A stretch of 64,000 nucleotides of DNA from Rhynchosporium graminicola (taxonomy: Eukaryota; Ascomycota; Leotiomycetes; Helotiales; Ploettnerulaceae). Each line of letters begins with the position of its first letter. The first letter of the stretch is position 1. The notes under the pieces are model-generated. The model was given only the letters and a program-made list of their open reading frames with translations. It searched no databases and had not been told where the DNA came from. The stretch covers positions 3,012,578 to 3,076,577 of the forward strand of contig FJUW01000004.1 in the NCBI GenBank assembly GCA_900074885.1, read 5' to 3'. Positions 48,207 through 60,538 of the stretch are shown here, piece after piece. The position numbers were made by a program, and so were the translations under genes.

Positions 48207-49502
48207 TGTGATAGCGGGGTTCTCGAGGTACTGTTTAGCAGGTAAGATGTTCGATATCGAGTCGTTATGCTCGAGGATGCGATGAAAGAAGGTTCCCTTT
48301 AACAGTAATAGAAGAAGAAATACTCGATCGGTCTGTGATGCAATGTCTTAGGTGATGTTGGTTGGAAACAAAGAGGAGATGACTTGAGGCGATTCACGCA
48401 GCCTTGCCCCGCATGCAGGCTGCAGGACATGCAGTCCACGTGACGAGGTTTGCAGCTGCTCGAGTCACAAGAGCCTTACTCTACGTCATTGATTACGCTG
48501 GGCATATTCAGTTGAGAATTAGGATTTATACGCTCACATCCTGATGTAGGTGTCGATACGGGTGTATCGACGCCTGCGATAGCATTGATATCTCATGGAG
48601 ACGGCGCACGAAGTCAGCTTGCGTAAGATGTAGCGAGAACTTATGTTTATTGCCTGGAGAACTAATCAAGTACGGGTATGATTATCAGTGCTCATGAAAT
48701 TTACAGAAGCAAGTCAGTCAGATCCGTGCACTGTCCTTTTGCTATTCATATTTATCCAGTAAACACGGGAAGTTTTAAGCGAGTATCTGTTTCAGAAACA
48801 ATAATAAACAACCTTGATATCGCTTAAAACAATAACAATTTTGATTGCATGCTCTGAAGAAACCTGAAGATCACAGTCCCAGTGTCTCAGATTTGTCAAC
48901 CCTTACTTCAAGTACTCTTACGGGCTATCTAAAACGCAAGAATCAGGTCTCAGGTTCATGTTTTGTAGCGAAAGCTGAAAGTTGTGTCTCCATGTGTCTT
49001 TTCTACTTGACGGTCTTAGTAGATCTTTAATTCTGGTCTACCTTCCATATCACATAATTCGCATAGCATTCCATGATTTCACATCTGCACATACCTTGTG
49101 CATATAATTCCGGGTTACTTAGCTCAGCGTGGGCAGCAGTCCAGTCCACCTTTCCGTCCACTCTTCAAGACCACTCCACTAAGTTATCCCTTGATAGTAA
49201 CAGCACCAATTCTGTGGATGGGACGAAGAAGGGTGTCCGCCGATCATTCTCTTCTACTGAACACAAGGAAGTGGACATTTCTTGACTATCCAATAGAGAC
49301 AAGCCGGGTTGTTTTGTCATATCGGCTTGCTCAGTCGACGTCAGGTGCAGATGCAGTCCAATTGCTCATAGATCTTATAATAAATGATTAGACACTGTTT
49401 CTCTTTGACACTTCGAGATTTATAGGTCGACACATGTGCCAAACCACTTTCTTGGTCAGAGGCTTTCAAACCCCACACTATCTCAACTATCAAGCACCAA
49501 CT
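48207..49502. other. Intergenic, no supported gene
   Basis: No gene is supported. Part of it is the ATG3 promoter. Frames at 48845-49390 on the plus strand have no family features. Confidence 0.5.
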
Positions 49503-50636
49503 ATGCTCCCTAAGATGTTACTCATTGGTGCTGCAATTGGGCATCTCGTGGTAGCACAAACATCTAAAGAATCCTCAATCTGGGTAACTGAGGTCCCTAC
49601 ATATGTCCGGCCATACGCAATCCAGCATTATTACGCTCAAGCCCACATCATTGGACAACGAATATATCGTTTCCCCGTGTCAGGTCCATCATCAGACTAT
49701 GCATTTGCTCTAACCAGTACCAACGCACCTGGTTCGCCTGACCTAGGCGTCTTTCCTCAGCATAAAACTCCATATGAGAATTTCTTAAACTTTCGTGATC
49801 GGTTTCAGCTTTGGACTGAAAAATATGGGATCGAGGAGACGAGAATCCTGATGTCGGGTGATTATGGAGCTATTCCTGAGAATACAACGCGATACTATTC
49901 AGATAATGGATCCGGATACTGAGCTAATTGGTGTGATTTATCCTGGTGGTTTTGAGTAAGTACTTCATTCTTACCAGGGACCATTGCTAAAGAAAACTCC
50001 AGGAGGTTGTTCTATGCTCTATCGAGCGGAAATTACTTATCACCAACCGCTTCCCCTTTAGACTTCCGTCATGGCTTCTCCATCTTCAATTCCTGATGAT
50101 GGCTTCGTTCAAATTTTTGAAGGTTTTGATATCTATGTGCAAAATCGCGCAGCGACGCCGTTAATGGAGCTGCTCCAGCTGGCAGTAATTGGTACAGCGG
50201 CGTTAACGCTCTAGCAAGCAATTCTACCACACCATTCTTCATAGCCAAGGACTACCGACTGAAACACCCTAACAACCAGACTGGCGGCTATAAAGTCATC
50301 CAGCCATTTGTAACAACCATCCAATCAGCAGGAAATTTCACTCTATCAACAATAACGATTGAACGTTCTGCTGTCGATGATGTATCTGAATCGATCTATC
50401 CTGGTCATGCAGATTTCGAGGTTCTGGACGGTTAGCTCAAGGTTCTGATCGGACAAGAAACTGTTAGTCTCTTGCCAGGAGATGTTGTATTCATTCCGGG
50501 AAATACTTCGTACAAGTATTTCAGTGACGTGGCGTATACTAAGTTTTTGCACGTCAGTCAAAGATATGCTGGTCTTGATTCGGACTTGATAGCACGTGGT
50601 GTAAGTTGGAATAGCCCAGTCTGGCCTATGTCTTAA
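49503..50636 (+). pseudogene. Quercetin 2,3-dioxygenase-like cupin, pseudogene
   Basis: The ATG at 49503 opens a secreted cupin: signal peptide MLPKMLLIGAAIGHLVVAQ, then YVRPYAIQHYYAQAHIIGQR and FPQHKTPYENFLNFRDRFQL, ending in the first cupin block LMSGDYGAIPENTT. A one-base loss near 49890 moves the continuation (MDPDTELIGVIYPGGFE) to another frame. Downstream, pieces with family character appear in several frames (FFIAKDYRLKHPNNQTGGYK, LSTITIERSAVDDVSESIYP), interrupted by stops, and the second cupin block keeps the SLLPGDVVFIPGNTSYKYFS strand before a final stop at 50634. Fungal quercetinases oxidise flavonols using a metal bound by cupin residues. Multiple lesions make this copy non-functional. 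Confidence 0.75.
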
Positions 50637-52456
50637 ACTGTTAGCATTGTTTTTGTTCATAAACGCTACATATTGATATACACGGCAAACTTGTCTATAC
50701 CGTTGCATTTATTACCATTGATCATCTCTATTACCCTTTCGGACATAGTTTCGGGATATCTCCGACATGGAAGACGCTCTCTGAGTGTAAATAATTCACG
50801 GGCTGAATCAGTCTATCATACTACACTTATTGATTGTGTGCTTTCAGGCTCTAATGATTCGCGACAACAAGTTGGAATTTTCTGAGATCAAATGTAAAGC
50901 TATAAGCTTCAGGTGGAAAATCGGTGGAACATGAGCTACACAGAAAATAAATTTGCCCAAAGGGACTGAAAGTCCACGCGTCAAATTACCGGTTCGAGAA
51001 GAAGATCACAAAGAAATGGAAGGATTGAGAAGCAAATCCATGCTATTCAGGCCAGGGAGCTCCGTCTTCACCTCAAGACAGTCACCCCGTCACTATAGTC
51101 CTTATGTTACTCCATATCAATTGATGTTGTCCCGTCGCTTCGTTAAGTGATCTGACCAATACGAAGCTTTAATTTCTTCATGTTGAAACAGTTGACTGAC
51201 CAGACGATACGAGTTCACATACCACAAAAGAGTTGTTCCGTACGCGGAATAAGAAAATGGACCCAACGACCTGACGTTCTCGCGCAAGTCTCTTGCACTG
51301 CGGTCCTCATAGCTGCTTGCAACAAGGTGATTCTCACAAGCCGACCGCGGGCTGATAGACCGTTCTTGCACGGAATCCCACTCAAGCTCCAGTTGTGTCT
51401 TATCTTCGGGACTGCCTCTCGAACCCGTGATTGGGATCTGATACCCCTACTACCAGTTGCGATCTGCCGGAGCTTTATAATTTGCTTTCCGGTCGGTTCA
51501 ACTCCTCGTTTAGGGTCGCATTCTATCGTCCCACTAAGGATTGCCTGGGTTAGGTCTGCATCAGTATTATCTGGAGTAGACACCGTTCAAGGAATGAAGA
51601 CAGGAATTAAATGAAGTGTCGAGAAAGATCCTTGGCAAAAGTGTTGTCTCGGCACGCTGTCGCATAGGGAATCTTTGTTTTTAAGAAATTGGTTGCCACG
51701 ATTGTCAGTATCGGCGGAACTTGAAAAGTCAATCGCATGAAGGCCATGCGTATGTTGACACTGAAAGCATTTTCTTCATAGCCCATTATCAATTAAACGA
51801 TACTCACGAAGGCAGCACTCCAGCATGCAAAGCTATTTTAATATCCAACCGAAGTTGGCCGATAGCTACTTTGTGTTCATAAACATTTCAAGTGGAGTTA
51901 GGTGACTTGCATCACCAACGCCGAATCTGATACGTTGGGAAAGCTGTTGGGTCGGACGGCCTGTTAGTTCTTGAAAATCTGTAGACTCCTGTGAGAAAGA
52001 TTGACGCAAATTTAGGTCTTGATGCAGGCCGAAACTTGGTACATCTAAATATACCATGCGGCACAGTGAAGTCGATGGATATTTCGGAGGCACATGGAAT
52101 GAACTTTCTGTTTAATGATCCTGTGTTTGTTTCCTGTAGAACGTTGAATGGCATCGCCACAAAGTCTTTAGTCATCTCCTTGTATAGAAAACCTCTATCA
52201 TACAGTACACATTCTGTAAAGGGGAGGGATCTCCAATGAGTGTTCGACAACCGACGAACTACAGATCCAGATGACAGTCAGAATTATGCCAATAAGATCG
52301 GCAATTACTGTATGACCCCCTAAGCATCACAACACTGATGATGAGCGCACCGGGAATAGTTGCCATTAACCTGGCAAGACTGACGGGCGTCAACTTCCGA
52401 CAAGGCATCTGGGTGAAGTACGAGATAAAACATAGTAGGCGGTACTTCAGCTCCAT
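50637..52456. other. Degraded region without an intact gene
   Basis: Several frames of 80-145 codons overlap on both strands (51180-51614 and 51912-52250), but none shows a clear domain. They may be further gene relics in the same decaying block. Confidence 0.4.
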
Positions 52457-52923
52457 GTGGCGTTTATCACTCTGTGGAGCAAAGGTTCATCGTTATCTCG
52501 GAATTGTATAAAACTCGGTATGGAGTCTTTTTTCCCCGAGGATAGACAGATCCCCATTAGCGAATCGATCTTTCAGTCATGGAGCAGGGAGGCTGCTCCC
52601 GACGTAGCCAACTTGAAATATGTTACAGTCGCCGATTTCGATCCACCCGGATTTCGTGCCGTGGTCAGGGACTCAAGAAAATTGAAAGATCTAAAAAGTC
52701 ATCAGGCGGGTGATAAAATCAGTTTCGACTCGACATCGATCATCCGGCCGACAGAGATGCTTTCGCAGCTCTGGCTGGGATGGATAACACCAGGAATGTG
52801 TTCTACATGTTGACCGATCACAAAGGGAGTTTCCAGGGCAAAAGGTCGACCATGATTCATACTTCTACTGAACCAGAGACGGGTGGCTCCGCGATGCATG
52901 TCACATTTGAGTTGGCTGACTGA
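52457..52923 (+). pseudogene. Broken gene of unknown family
   Basis: A protein-like frame reads ESFFPEDRQIPISESIFQSW, then APDVANLKYVTVADFDPPGF and RKLKDLKSHQAGDKISFD to about 52738. The sequence then continues coherently in another frame (HPADRDAFAALAGMDNTRNV, then FYMLTDHKGSFQGKRSTMIH and GGSAMHVTFELAD) to a TGA at 52921. No GT donor is available at the join, so this looks like a frameshifted 3' portion of an old gene. The family is not recognised. The 'ISESIFQSW' type opening reminds me of a fungal hypothetical family but I cannot name it. Confidence 0.45.
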
Positions 52924-53717
52924 GAATTCTCGCAACAGGCCAGTCGTTGTGTCTCAAGTACTTCACCCTCATCTTCAAGAACGCCGCTTTTTCTTTTCTG
53001 CGGCAAGGGGCTAGGGGCAGTCATACGAGGGAATTTTCCAGAAGCGCCACGTCTCTTTACTGTCGTTTCTTCGCTTTTTCCAAACCCTCAGGGCCAACTG
53101 TTTTTTCTTTCTTTTGTTGCCGATCATGGCAAAGCACTGACAACTTTGAATCATTCAAATCCTTGTGAAGCTTTCCAAGAGCCCTTTCGTTAGAATCTGT
53201 ATTGTTTACTCTGTGCTGTTGTTAATCTAGCTCATCATATCTAGCTTATCATCGTCAAACAGTCATTATCTGTGTGGTATCGTAGCTCAAGGAATAGATT
53301 TTGCTAAGCATATATCGTAATCATGCAAACCTCAAATTTCGGATCTCAAATCAAACTTGATGCGCCATCAAATTCTTGAGTACTTAGAAGTCTCAGTGGT
53401 AATGGTTTCCTACGGTAGCAATCAGCATTTCCGTATGAGGATATAGAGCTCACGTAGAAGTGGATATCATGTCCCAAGCACTGGGCATACTGTGTACACC
53501 AGGAGTTCCGGCGGTATTTGTGCCGTCGACCTAACTCAATATCCGAGGATGAGATCAAGCTGTGCCATGAGAGTACATGGTCGTTATATTGAAGAAATAA
53601 TCCGATAGAGGTTGTTTTGGTGCTTAGCGGTTGCCATCACTCCAAGACTCAAATGAGGCTCTCTGCTTCCAAGCTCCTTCATGCCCAACCTCACCACTGA
53701 AGATCGGAGTCCTAGCA
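52924..53717. other. Intergenic, nothing recognised
   Basis: No supported gene. This lies downstream of the ankyrin gene (which is on the minus strand). Confidence 0.5.
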
Positions 53718-55399
53718 CTACGATGGATTGACATCCTTCGCTTCCAGTTCCCCCAAGACTCTGACGACATTCTGTTGCACATTCGACATCGCCTCCTTCA
53801 TAGGAGGCTCAGACCCGTGGGACACGCAATCAGATCCATCAATTTCAGCACCTCGGCTAACTAACAATCTGACAATTGATTCAGAACCTCGTCTAGCTGC
53901 GATGCCGAGAGCTCTTTCTTTATACCACAATTCAACACCAGAGTCCAAGAGTACTTCGACTGCTCGAGACTGCCCGTAATTGCAGGATGTAACAAGAGGA
54001 TTCCAGTTTCCATGATGCGCAGGCACAACATCGGCGGCGAGAAGGTCTGCCACCTATGCGACGAAATTTGTTAGCTATTGAACGTGTCGTATTTCACACC
54101 ACAGCGTGCAATGATGTAAAAGGTACGGCTATTGATTACGAGACGGCTGTGGAGATCCCGTCATAGGGTTGTGTGAGTGTTCATATAAACAGCTGGAGAA
54201 AACCTACTATTTCGTGATGTCCGCGTTGTGCAGCCGCAGTAAGTGAGTGCCATCGGCAAGTATAGTCAGTAGGCCTAGCGCCAGCTGCAAGTAGCAACTG
54301 CAAAATCTGTCAATAGCCCCCAAGAGATGCTCTCTGAGGCGTACTTTCCATCCCTTTTGGAACAGTAGTTCATTGACATCAGCACCATTGGCAAGGCAGA
54401 GCTTAACAAAGTCAATATGGCTATTGTATGCGGCTTCGACAAGAAGTTCGACATGAATCTTTGGTACTTTGAGTCGCTTGCACAGGACATTGAAGATGTC
54501 GACTCTGTTCACCGATGTAGCATATTTCGGAAGACAAACGGAATTTCTCGGAAGCCGAATGGAATACTCGACATACCCATTTTTGGGCGCAAGTAGGAGA
54601 TTGACTGTGTCTTGGTGATCACCTAAGATAGATGCCCGTAAGGCAATGGTCAGTTCATAGTTATCCATGATGTAGCCGGCCGACGTCCTCGCATCCATTA
54701 TCCTGACTACCAGTGAGAGCTGGCCGCCCCCAGCAGCGTTGATGAGCAAAGACTGTCCGAAGGCTTGTGTAGGGAGGTTGGCGATACATACTATGCCCTC
54801 TTTACGAGCATCAATAACGATCTCATCAAAAATTTGAGACGATCCAGGCCTCGCCGTAATCTTCAGATAATCGCTGCGAAAAGTTTCATCGAGCAGAGGG
54901 TCGCCATTCGTGCAGTCCATGAGTCGGACAGGCCCATGCCCAGGGTGGGCGTCAGCCACAACTGCCACAAGAGCTTTGAGGGCAGTATGATAGTTCTCCT
55001 CCGTGTGATCCAACCCAGGGAGTATGACTTCAAGAATACGGTGGAGGCGAGCTGATAGATTCCAGTACCGTTTCCCGTCTGCGAGAGTTCGGAAGAGGAT
55101 AAACTCCCCGAGTACTCGCTTTGCCGAACGATCTGCCGAGTTATTTGGGAATGTAAAACCGGGTGAACGATAGGGAGCGCCTGGAATCTCATGGGCGAAG
55201 AGTTCTAAGATGTCGTATTAGCTGCAGACGTTATAACTGCTTTTGTTATGTAAACGCAACGTACTACAAACCAGTCGAAGCCTTGTAGCTCCGACAATTC
55301 CGATGGATTACGATGGATTACGATGGATTCAACGATGTTGTCCAATAGGGTCTTGAAAATGTCGAGCGGAAGGTCATACAGGTGGTAGAACTCGGCCAT
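53718..55399 (-). CDS. Ankyrin-repeat protein
   Basis: Four exons, 55399-55261, 55204-54345, 54306-54208 and 54053-53718, encode 477 residues. The start MAEFYHLYDLPLDIFKTLLD leads to a short N-terminal part resembling fungal ankyrin proteins (LFRTLADGKRYWNLS). Ankyrin repeats lie in the second half: AYNSHIDFVKLCLANGADVN, ILQLLLAAGARP and LTAAAQRGHHEIVADLLAAD, and also IAARRGSESIVRLLVSRGAE. Introns 2 and 3 have good borders (GTACGC..GACAG, 38 nt and very short; GTAGGT..CATAG). The first intron needs a weak donor, GTTGCG at 55260, to keep phase; stronger GT sites 3 and 6 nt upstream (GTACGT, GTAGTA) break the frame. A threefold GATTACGATG repeat lies in the first exon. It is presumably a scaffold protein; partners are unknown. 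Confidence 0.75.
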
Positions 55400-55998
55400 C
55401 GTGATTATGAAATGTGTTCAGCGTCACCCAAGGTCCCAGGATTGAATGAGAAGTGAATATGAACCATATAATAGTGATGATAGATCAAATCGTGCACGAA
55501 ACAATTGTATAAGATAACTTTGTGAGGAAGCTTTACAGGACGAAACATCTCCTGTAAAGACTACAAATACGTGGTCGTTGGCCTCGATGTGGTGGCCTGA
55601 CCCATTAACCAACATACAAGATGGACAAATTTAGAATTGAGATTTCGGTACGTCTGGCAACAAAAACATTGAACGCGCCGTTGATACGCGGGATACTGAT
55701 GTACCTGGTCGGCAACAAATCTGAAGCGCCGTTGGATTATGGCAAAAACACGTGATGATAGTCAAATTTCAAAAAGATGAAAGCAGGGATAGTGCACCAG
55801 CAATGGCAAGATGGCCGGATACAAAATATTAGAAAATGTCGAGGGTCTGAAGATATCTATCTAAAGCATCTTTCGATCGAGTGTAATCGGTCTAAGACAC
55901 CATATCAGTCTCACGGGTCTAGTACATACCCTTCTTGTAAGCTTGGTATTATTCAATAGTATATCCATGGAAGAAAAGGAGGAGACATCATGGCAGTG
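55400..55998. other. Intergenic, promoter of the ankyrin gene
   Basis: No supported gene between the ankyrin gene start and the 3' end of the CCDC97-like gene. Confidence 0.55.
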
Positions 55999-56814
55999 CT
56001 AGAAATCCTGTATGCCAGTCTCTCCGCTTTTTCCTGCCTCATCCACCCACTCCGGCTCCTCCCCCTCAAACCAACTCTCCTCCCTCTCTCTTCGTTCAAC
56101 ATCATCTAGCTCATCACTCCCATCAACAGGCGCATAATCAAAGTCTTCATCATCGCCCTTCAGAAACCTTAACGTCATCCCAAACTTCCACCGCTCTAGA
56201 CCGTCCTCTTTAGTCGTCGGCACCTCATCGTCCTCCTCTGGCAGAACTTCACCGTGATTGCCCCTTGAGTAGCTTACGAATGGAACAAATCCAGCTGACT
56301 CTTCCCTCGGACGCATCAAATGAGAAGATGGTGGGCAACCAGGTGGTGATTTAGGGCGTAGAGCAGCAATTTTAGCTTCAGTCCTGTACATATCGGCTTC
56401 CAAGACGCCAGAATAGCCCTTGGCTCGGCCTTCAGCTTCACGCTCTGAAGCAGATTGGAAGCGCCGAATGCAGCGATCATACAATAAGGGATCTAAACGT
56501 CGATTAGTACATAGACTTTCTCTATCCTGACTACTTCAAAGAATCGAGGACGTACCAGCTAATTCTAGGTCCGGGGAGCTAAAATACGAGGGGTGGCGAT
56601 CGAGGTAGAGTTTTCGCCTGTTCTTGACACGGATTTTCTGGGCTCGCTCTTCAGATTGAGAGTGAGTCTGGGGTTGAATTTGAGCTGTGGAATCCGAGAA
56701 GAAGGAATCGGGTTGAGATACTGGTTCAGGGGATTGGAAATGTGGCATGGTTGATACTTGGCCTTGACTCTGAAGTGCTTCCGGTGATGTTGAGGCTGTA
56801 ATATTCTTGTTCAT
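55999..56814 (-). CDS. CCDC97-like protein (DUF2052)
   Basis: Two exons, 56814-56556 and 56492-55999, with a 63-nt intron (GTACGT..TTTAG, phase 1), give 250 residues. The N-terminal 60 residues are Gln/Ser/Pro-rich. The DUF2052 region follows: KIRVKNRRKLYLDRHPSYFS, DPLLYDRCIRRFQSASERE and the hallmark LRFLKGDDEDFDYAPVDG, then an acidic tail (WFEGEEPEWVDEAG). Human CCDC97 associates with the U2 snRNP SF3B complex, so a splicing role is plausible by homology but untested here. It is divergent from the phosphatase gene with 275 nt between the starts. Confidence 0.8.
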
Positions 56815-57089
56815 TGCAATCCTAGCAATAGACGAACCTCTCTGATGGTTAGAACTCTGTTTTCGTTATCGATATCAGAATCATTTCTTGTGAGTTATGA
56901 AAGTTCGATCTACGGTCAGGTTGTTGCTGTGTTGAGAAAGCTCGCTGGGTTCTATGAACAATGCTGAGTCAAGCTAAGTTATCGCCTCGGCAGCTCGGCT
57001 CGCCAATCAATCCCCACGTTCTGTCAACAACCATCAATTTCCTTTGTGTGACAATACAGTAGGTAGTTAGTCAACACATCAGACAAGTA

Positions 57090-58061
57090 ATGAGTTCAAT
57101 GTTAGCGACCGAAGGGGTGGCCAAACTTCCATCTCCGCCATTTATCACTGTAGAAGGCATTTACAATTTCAGAGATATTGGCGGATACCCAGTTTCTACC
57201 TCCTCAAATCACTCGATCCGCAGTAATATTCTCTACCGATGTGCTGAGCCTTCGAAAATTACCCGAGACGGTATCTCAACCGCCCAAAGACTGGGAATTA
57301 CTCATATGTATGACTTGAGATCGAGCAATGAGATCGAAAGAAATAGAGTAGCTGGAAGGGGTGGGATCGTACAGTGGGAGGGTTGTCAGAGAGTCTTTGT
57401 ACCCGTTTTCGAGGATAAAGACTACAGTCCGGAAGCTTTGGCAGGTAGATTCAAGGACTATGCCTCGGGTCAACCTGAGGTATGTTTGACTATTTGCAAA
57501 AAATATTGGAACGTTTGTTTAGATGAAACAGGGATTCACACGTGCATATTCGGAGATCTTAGCTGGGGCACCCAAGTCTTTCAGAGTCATTCTGTTGCAC
57601 CTTGCCCACCAGCCGGATAAACCTTTGATTGTGCATTGCACGGCGGGAAAGGACAGAACTGGTCTCATCTGTGCTCTGGTTCTGTCACTGTGCGGCGCTG
57701 ATGATGAGACGATTGCCTACGAGTACTCGTTGACAGAAATCGGGCTTACGCACGACTGGAAGGACGCTGTAATGGCTCATTTGATGCAGAATCCTGCTCT
57801 GACGGGTAACTTGCAAGGGGCCAAGAATATGATATCGGCGAAGTAATCCTGCTGTCAGTTCCCGTGAATTGGACATTTAAGCTAATCACGAATTATAGGG
57901 CCGAGAACATGAGACTGACGTTGAAGATGATGGAGGAGAAGTTTGGTGGTGCCGAAAAGTATGTGACTGAGAAGTGCGGGTTGACAGAGAATGAGGTCGG
58001 GATGATCAGGAGGAATCTGGTAATGGACAAGGCAGCTGTCCATGCTAAACACAACCTATAG
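57090..58061 (+). CDS. Tyrosine phosphatase of the Y_phosphatase3 (IphP-like) family
   Basis: Three exons, 57090-57479, 57532-57842 and 57899-58061, give 287 residues. The protein begins MSSMLATEGVAKLPSPPF and continues with the family block EGIYNFRDIGGYPV and LYRCAEPSKITRDG. The active-site loop is HCTAGKDRTG with nucleophile Cys166, intact. The KDRTG form is typical of this bacterial-like tyrosine/lipid phosphatase class. The C-terminal helix-rich part (MRLTLKMMEEKFGGAEKY) closes the domain. Introns are short (52 and 56 nt) with good borders and phases. It is presumably cytosolic. Substrates could be phosphotyrosine or phosphoinositide and cannot be told from sequence. Confidence 0.9.
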
Positions 58062-58540
58062 AGATGGTACAAATAACATGTTAAGATAGACAGATAGACA
58101 GATGCACGAATGTAACGTTTTGCAGGAGTTCATGCGCGATCCCGTTAATATCTTTTTCGTATAGTATTTTTATAAGAAGTTGGGAAAGTCCGTCGACCGA
58201 ACGGCATTTAAGGCTTCGAGGTCACTTGCCACTGCCATTACTTATAACTCATAAAAGGCAGTTTCGAAAGCATCCTATGCTTAGGCTTAGCATGCCAAAT
58301 TCACACAAACTCACTTTCATAAAAGTCGTGCTACAGTATATGTGGCTCAAGAAGGACATCCTTTGAGCTACGCCGTTCATGGTGGAGTACACGTGACTGT
58401 AAATATGCGCTAACAAGAGCCCCCGTTGCTAAGCAGAGATTTTCTTCAACTCAGCCAATTCATTCTTATCAAGTCCCCAACTTCGTGTTCAAGCTCATCT
58501 CGGTGCGCAATTGAGACCTGAATCAATCAGGTCCAACATT
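58062..58540. other. Intergenic, promoter of mS45
   Basis: No gene. This holds the 3' flank of the phosphatase gene and the upstream region of the mitoribosomal gene. Confidence 0.6.
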
Positions 58541-59861
58541 ATGCCACCGATACTACGATGCACAGCTAAACTTCCTCCGGCGGTCTGTACGAGGCAAGTG
58601 TGCCGAACCGGCGTCTCATCACGATCCTTTTCCACATCACCTCGATATGAGCAACGGGCAACACGCGCCAGAAGGGCCTTTCACAGGTGGCTGAATGGTC
58701 CGGGCAGAAACTTCGTTGAGCCTAGAGAGGATTCGACAAATTACCTGCATGCATACAACAACCTTGGTCAATTAAAACGTGTCGTTGAGGCCGCTCGTGA
58801 TGGGTCAGCCTCTGCTGCTAATGCCAAGGATGGCACTGGTGCTTCATCGCGGAGGGCAGTTACTCCAACTACGTCGACACCAGAAGGAGAGAAAGAAGCC
58901 CCAGAGATACCTCCCGAGACGAAAAGAGACTTGAGGCCATTTCCGTTGAACGCAGACTTCGTCAGTCAACCGGTCCTAGGTGGTATGGTGAAAGAAGAGA
59001 TATGGTACAACATAATGATCGAGGGGAAGTCTGTCAGAGAAGTTAGTGCTGTTCTCGGTGTTGAGATGGCTCGGGTCGGAGCTGTCGTGAGGTTGAAGGA
59101 AATTGAGAAGCAATGGGAGAAAATTGTAAGTCCTTCCAAACCTTTCCCAATGCCAGTTCTCCTACACTTTAATGATGATCTATAAAAATTCGATTAGTCT
59201 TCAAGACAACTACATGGTTACAAAATTTACGCATGCGAGCCTCTCTGAGACAGTGTTTCAATTCTTCAAATACTTTGACCCATTTGAAGATTCATGCTGA
59301 TGTTCTTATTCTCTTCAGGCAAAGCCACTCGCGCATTCATACCAGCGAGCCATCAACAAAATGCTTCCGAAGACCCTTCTAGCACTCCCCGAAGAAAGAC
59401 CGAACCTTCATGAATCCATTAATGATCTGCCAGTACACAGAATGACGGGTCAACAAATATGGCACCCAACGTCTGAATCAAGGCACTTCACTCGAGAGGA
59501 TGCTGCTAAGATCTTCGATGACAATCTACTACCCGCCGACGCTCGAGTACCACATCCCGAGCTGGCGGTCATGCATAAGGATTACATGGAAAACCTGAGC
59601 TCTCAAGAAAAACGGCAGCGTACTACTGACAGAGAGAATGCCGAGCAGAAAAAAAGAGCCGAAAAAGCCGTTCGGCAGGCGAAGAAAGAAGAAGCCATCA
59701 AGAAAGTCGATACTGGTAGATGGGAATTCCATTTCACTGATATCAACGTAGACGCTGTCGGGAAGACAGGAAGAGGTCACAAGGGAGTAGGCTGGAGATA
59801 CGGACTACCCCATGATGACAGGAACCGAGGGAAGATAAAGATACCCACCAGTGTTGGGTAA
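58541..59861 (+). CDS. Mitochondrial small-subunit ribosomal protein mS45 (Bot1-like)
   Basis: Two exons, 58541-59125 and 59319-59861, encode 375 residues. The start MPPILRCTAKLPPAVCTRQV and the Arg/Ser-rich first 40 residues form a mitochondrial presequence (RSFSTSPRYEQRATR). The Bot1p domain follows: FPLNADFVSQPVLGGMVKEE and IWYNIMIEGKSVREVSAVLG, then GAVVRLKEIEKQWEK and, after the intron, KPLAHSYQRAINKMLP. The C-terminal part has a charged helix (EQKKRAEKAVRQAKKEEAIK) and WEFHFTDINVDAVGK. S. pombe Bot1 and S. cerevisiae Mrps35 are the named homologs; they are part of the mitochondrial 37S subunit. An in-frame ATG 30 nt upstream (58511) exists only as a TTG and is not used. Confidence 0.88.
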
Positions 59862-60538
59862 AAATATTTCCATGTATTATATGTGTGGATTGACGGAGTT
59901 TGTTGGAATTAGCGATGGGCTTATCGGCGTCCCCCGGATAGATGAATGGATGGATGTATTGTGTATAGATAGTATATTACTGTACAATAAGAGAAGAGGG
60001 TTGATACCCAAATGCACGACAGCCTAGTCTCTGCTCTTTGTGTGGTTTTGCGGTGACTGGAATGTAAACGACCATGAAGCGTGTTCGCCTCCAGGACTCC
60101 TTGACCAACAATCACTTCCAATAGGATCATCCCATCTACGGCTCTTTGCAACTCTATTCGAGTTTTGTGCACTCATAACCTGTGTTCCGATCTGTCTTCA
60201 TCACGTTCACACTCTACTCAATTTCATCGAAACTGCCCTCAATCGCCAAGCTTCAAAAAGCTCATATCACGTTTTCACACTAAAACCACGCTAGTGGCTG
60301 AGCAAAGTTCGAATGTCATCGCAGCCTTGCATAAATACCCACGCGCCGCCCGGCCTCGTTTCGCTCAAAATCGTCTCTGTACTGTTGGCAGAGCTATCAA
60401 AACATCGAAACCTCAAAATCTTGAAATCAGTCACTGATTCATTCAATTACACGTCTCTGATCCTCGGAAGATAAAGATCCGCGTATAGGTATTGTCTTTA
60501 ATTTGAAATATAAGGTCGGAACTGGGGGTTTGAGCAAG
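59862..60538. other. Intergenic and likely 5' region of NC2-beta
   Basis: No supported gene. It carries the 3' flank of mS45 and the presumed promoter of the NC2-beta gene. Confidence 0.6.

Noticed and set aside
51180..51614. A 144-codon plus-strand frame and a 122-codon minus-strand frame covering the same DNA
   Set aside because: They are mutual shadows. Neither has a domain, signal peptide pattern or credible splice extension.
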